Positions 60,048 to 64,000 of a DNA stretch of 64,000 nucleotides are shown in pieces. The stretch comes from Mycteria americana (Eukaryota; Chordata; Aves; Ciconiiformes; Ciconiidae), in assembly GCF_035582795.1 (NCBI RefSeq), contig NC_134383.1:2425501-2489500 (forward strand), written 5' to 3'. Position 1 is the first letter of the stretch. Each line of letters begins with the position of its first letter. The notes beneath the pieces were generated by a model. The model was not told the origin of the DNA. It worked only from the letters and a program-made list of their open reading frames with translations, and did not search any database. The translations under genes and the position numbers were made by a program.

Positions 60048-62064
60048 ACCATTCATCGACTGTTCGGGTTTGTGCAAAGATTTTAGAAAGCAAGTGCCTG
60101 CAACTTTAGAAGGCTTTCGCCAGATCTTTAGAAACACTTTAGAGACATTCCTGTTATCCTGGGTGTTCAGAACAAATATAAAGAAGTAAATCCTCCTCTC
60201 TGTACGCAGCTTCCTAAACACAGATCTCGCACAGGAACTGATTCTGCCCTTCATTCAGAGTGTCAGGATGGGGAGAACACTGTCTTCATCTCCAGAGGGA
60301 GAAGAGCAGCAGTTTCTGCTCAAATCCCGGCAGTACTGCTGGGTTGAAATGACAGCTGCCTGTGGCATCCTGGCTAAACTACCACTTGTTACTGGGAGGG
60401 GAACAAGTGTCTGGTCTACTAAGAGAGCAGCTCACTGGCAGACTTTCAGATGCCAGCTCAAGAGCTGGAAGGTCTGTGAAGGATGAACTTTAGAGCTGAA
60501 TGTGTATTTCACATGTTGCCTGAATGCAAACAATAGCAAGAATTTCCAGAGTGCCTAGCTATCCAGCAGGACATGTAATTTTTGACCGCAGAGCTTTCCA
60601 CATCTTTCACAGTCCTTTACCCATTAACAGGAATAGCTTAAGTGTTAAACAGCAAGGCCTAATTCCATTCAAACTCCCTAAATTCTTTCTACCATTTTGA
60701 TTTTTACTTCTTGTTGCACAGCCAATAGCTGTCATGCTCCATTCCAGAGACATACAACTTTCAGTACAGGATGAAGTAATTCTTACCTGTGCCTATAGAT
60801 ACTGGTATTGTATTCATTTAGTGTTGCATTTTAGAATCCATTTGGAAGAGCTTAGTAGATGCAAATGTAAGATCTCTTTAAACAGCTCATGAAGCCAGCA
60901 GCACCACTCACATCTGAAAGACAGTTATGCTCAGTAGTTTGTTGCAACCTAATAATAACTAACCTTGAGTCTCTTCCCAAGAAACTGGGCCTAGGTGGGC
61001 AAATGGCAAGAAATGCATGTCTGACAGCTTTTTATCTTTGTAGAACCAAAGAGTTAGTTAATTTGTACAGAACAAAAGCCTGATGATTCCATTTTCCCTT
61101 TTAATATAAGAAACCTTTTCCTTCTATTGATCTTTTGCCAAGACTCATCCTTGCTGTCAGACAGTGATCTCACTTGTGCCACCCATCTGCCTGATAGGGG
61201 TATTTCTGTGAGTGGCATCTATGTGTGCTTTCTTCAAACAGTAATTTTGCCTGTCACTTTCGTAACACCACACACAAGCATTCTCCCTGCAATTAATCTG
61301 TTTTCCACCTATACCTCCTTTAACTCCAATCTCCTGTTTGTAAAAATCCTGGGATTACTCACTATACCTTCCAAACCCACAGTGGCAGCTCTGTACACCC
61401 TTTTTATGTTCAGAAATCTGAAGATGGTATCGTTCCTTAAGCAAAATCACTATTGCAGGCAGCAACTACTGCAGAAGTCTACCAGACAGAAAGTCACGTA
61501 AAATGAATCTTGCTAGGATGTATTCCTTTGAACCCACAGTCAGACATCCATGCCCCAAAACATCACTGCCATTTGAAGCCAGGTTGCTGCTTTAGGGATA
61601 ATTTCTAGCACTTCTGCAAGGTGTTTTAGTGCCTCTGCATTTTCCCCAATCTGGTATTTTGAGGCCTTTTTCTCACACAGGCAGTGTTTCTATGCAAGCA
61701 TACAGGCAAAAAGCTGAGCCACAAAAGATCTTTTACAGTAAACTGCCAGTACTTTGGAGCTCATGATTCACCCTGAATTATCAAATGGTTCCACTACACC
61801 CAAACAAAGTCTAAGGTCTGTCAAAACAAGTTGCACTGAGACATTCCCTGATGCTTCAGGAAAGAAAAGGAACATTGTTCCTTATTTAGCAGAATGCAGT
61901 CACTAGCCCTGTACAGACAGGGAAAAGAAGTTTTGTGGAGAGACTGAGCACACAGTATGACTGAACAGTGCTTTTTGCAGGCAAGAACCTTTCATACGAA
62001 GAAAAGGGGAAGTGACACCCAGTGAGGTTGCCTGGTCCAGGATGAAGGGCACTAAAGGCACATT

Positions 62065-62215
62065 TAGGACACAGACTCTTTTCCTCACTCTGCCAGTGAC
62101 TTGCTGTGAATTTGACAGCCCACTTTACCTCTGTGTGCCTCAGTTTCTAGCTATGAAGCAGCTGTACTAATTTTTATGTTCCTTGTAAAATGCTTTGGTA
62201 ACAATAAATCTTTGA
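62065..62215 (+). mobile_element. MIR/CORE-SINE-like remnant
   Basis: The stretch reads cactctgccagtgacttgct, then ttacctctgtgtgcctcagt ttc, then ttccttgtaaaatgctttgg and aacaataaatc. This follows the order of the MIR core (cttaacctctctgtgcctcagtttc, gtaaaatgg, aataaat). The match around the ctctgtgcctcagtttc core is good, the rest weak. An ancient amniote insertion. Confidence 0.55.
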
Positions 62216-64000
62216 CTGTTGCTGTGCAAATGCACTGTAATACATACTACCAAAGGACAGCCACTGCTATGCAACCAAGTAATAGCCTCGCTTAGACATA
62301 CAGTGAACCTCAGGCAGGGATTGAGTCCTAAGTGCTCAACCCCTAATCCTATATAACAGCAAATACATCCTTCCCTTGCTGATAGTCCTATTGCTGGCCA
62401 GGCACAAGGGCTTTGGGAAAAATGGACAAGAATTCCTGCTAGAGTAAGCAATTGTCTGCTGAAGTACATCTCCATGTAAGTCCAGGTGTGGGAAGCCCCA
62501 GCTGTGTTTTCTGATGTCTGTACTTGAGGTTTAGCAGAATTACAATGCACCAGCTGCCCAGTCTCTTGCAGACCAGACAGGCAACCTAGCAAGGTTCAGG
62601 CGGTTCTTCAGATCCCAGCCTTTCTCACCCTAGCCAAGGCTTAAACAAGTGTGCCTGACCATCCCGTGGCTTTAATAGTGTAGAGCAGACGTAAAATACT
62701 AGCAGACTCATACCAAAACAAAGCTGATGCGAAATGAGACTTGGCCCTACTATGTGGAAAACAGCAGCATCTCTAAAGGGCTTCATGTATTTAGTGAAAC
62801 CCAGGCTCTAAGGGATTCGGTACTATAGGGGGCAATTAGTTATGGGCTGGTCCTAATGGGCTGAACTGGACAAGGGAGAGAGGAGTCAAAACAGCTCTCT
62901 TCATAGTGAATCCTATTAGCTATAAATAGCACTCATTGCAAGGACAGGGTGAGTGCAAGTTTCTTCTGCTAAGATCACAGTAGCAGAGACATTTTTATCA
63001 CAGATCATACATGTTACATCAAGGGGAACAGAATGGCTGCCAGAACAAGACAGTAGCAAGTCTATACTGCCAGAAAATTAGTTCAACCAGAAAAGCAAAC
63101 CAAAATCAAACCCAGGTCATTTCCCACAGCAAGGATTCAGATCTCACACCTAGGATGCCATCCAATCACCTCAAGTCCACCAACATAGACCAAACCTTGA
63201 AGAGTGAGGGAGAGAGACTGTATGTGTAGGAAATCCAGGAAATACCTACTGCAGATGCCACTCAGATAAGAACCTACTACTTGAGGGAAAATATTACATG
63301 AAGCACTTGGTAAGGGGGCAGGCAATGAGCAGCCTACTAGGGAGAGAACACAGAGCCCTACCTGCACTGCACCACTTCCTGCATGCATATTGCTGGGGAT
63401 TAGCAGTTCTCAAATAGCAAAATGTGTTGGTATTTCCCCACGTAGGCAGAGCCTTATGTGGTAACCTTGCATTTCACTCTGCTGTTGTTGGGAGACCCTG
63501 ATTTCAAAACAACCTCTGCTTGGGCTCTTAAAAATTTGCCATTTCACTCTCTGGAGCGGAGCCAATCCCAGGCCTGTTGTTCAACGTAATCTCAGAAGGA
63601 AAAAATAGCTATTTCAAATGACTCATTGCACACAAGCAACTACATAATTAAGAGTGCCAGAGGAAATGATCTTCTGACTTGAAAAAGAGAAGGTATATTA
63701 TTGTAAAAATACAGACACATTAATGTCTTGGAGCTGTCAGGCCCACTTCTGACACATTTCTGTGTGCCCCATCTGTTTTAAAGAACTGACAGAAGTGTAA
63801 GCGCATATCTCAAATAAACTGCATTTCCTCAAGGAGAGAGAAGAAGCTGAAGCCACATGGACAGAGTCACCACAGAGGAGACCGTGCCCTCTATGGTTTC
63901 TTTACATTATAAACTACTGCTTTTAGCAGCCATACATTCCCATGCCACTATCCAGCTGTGGGATTGAATTATTTAGCTGCCTCAGAGCAGGGTAAATCTC

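Larger units (their letters stand above)
53880..64000. other. About 10 kb without recognisable exons, probably DIXDC1 intron 1
   Basis: I searched the - strand for the human first exon (MLACLTRGNLLDVLQEGFNE) and found nothing like it. No CpG island is present, so the main DIXDC1 promoter should lie beyond 64000. No CRYAB, HSPB2 or other neighbour is seen. Contents noted: paired opposite AATAAA hexamers at 55498-55516, a 10-base duplication near 60028-60047, and an old MIR-like SINE near 62065-62215. Open frames up to 177 codons match nothing I know. Confidence 0.6.

Noticed and set aside
61127-61501. A 124-codon + strand frame in the 3' part of the window
   Set aside because: Not similar to any protein I know, no CpG island, no flanking splice pattern, and AT-rich composition. 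Treated as chance.

Overview
This is nuclear DNA from a bird. It carries a run of conserved vertebrate genes matching the human 11q23 block DIXDC1-DLAT-PIH1D2-NKAPD1-(TIMM8B)-SDHD, here read in reverse order along the + strand. All genes have GT-AG introns and CpG-rich 5' ends. The SDHD mature protein is close to the known avian complex II subunit. A fragment of a long terminal repeat of a type common in neoavian genomes suggests a neoavian bird rather than a fowl; that point rests on memory of the repeat.

Layout: SDHD (-, complete, coding 474-6175, 4 exons); a gap where mammals have TIMM8B but where I see no TIMM8B; NKAPD1 (-, complete, coding 7931-12520, 5 exons); a CpG-rich divergent promoter; PIH1D2 (+, complete, coding 12962-15205, 5 exons); convergent 3' UTRs; DLAT (-, complete, coding 18203-26279, 14 exons); a roughly 4.3-kb stretch that probably holds the DIXDC1 3' UTR; DIXDC1 (-, coding 30622-53879, 19 exons seen, only the first coding exon missing); then about 10 kb with no recognisable exon, most simply DIXDC1 intron 1. 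I rebuilt every coding exon by hand from splice sites, reading phase and remembered human proteins. The five reading frames close without any phase conflict (157, 299, 316, 639 and at least 669 residues).

Functionally, SDHD (complex II membrane anchor) and DLAT (E2 of pyruvate dehydrogenase) are mitochondrial energy genes. PIH1D2 is an HSP90/R2TP-type co-chaperone linked to axonemal dynein assembly. NKAPD1 is a nuclear Lys/Arg/Ser-rich protein of unknown role. DIXDC1 is a Wnt/Dishevelled scaffold.

I found no undescribed biological system. The most useful observations are an alternative first exon for a short DIXDC1 isoform lacking the CH domain (46494-46516), the apparent absence of TIMM8B, an LTR fragment with CCAAT and TATA motifs lying antisense inside DIXDC1, and a perfect inverted repeat beside a half X-box just upstream of the PIH1D2 start codon.
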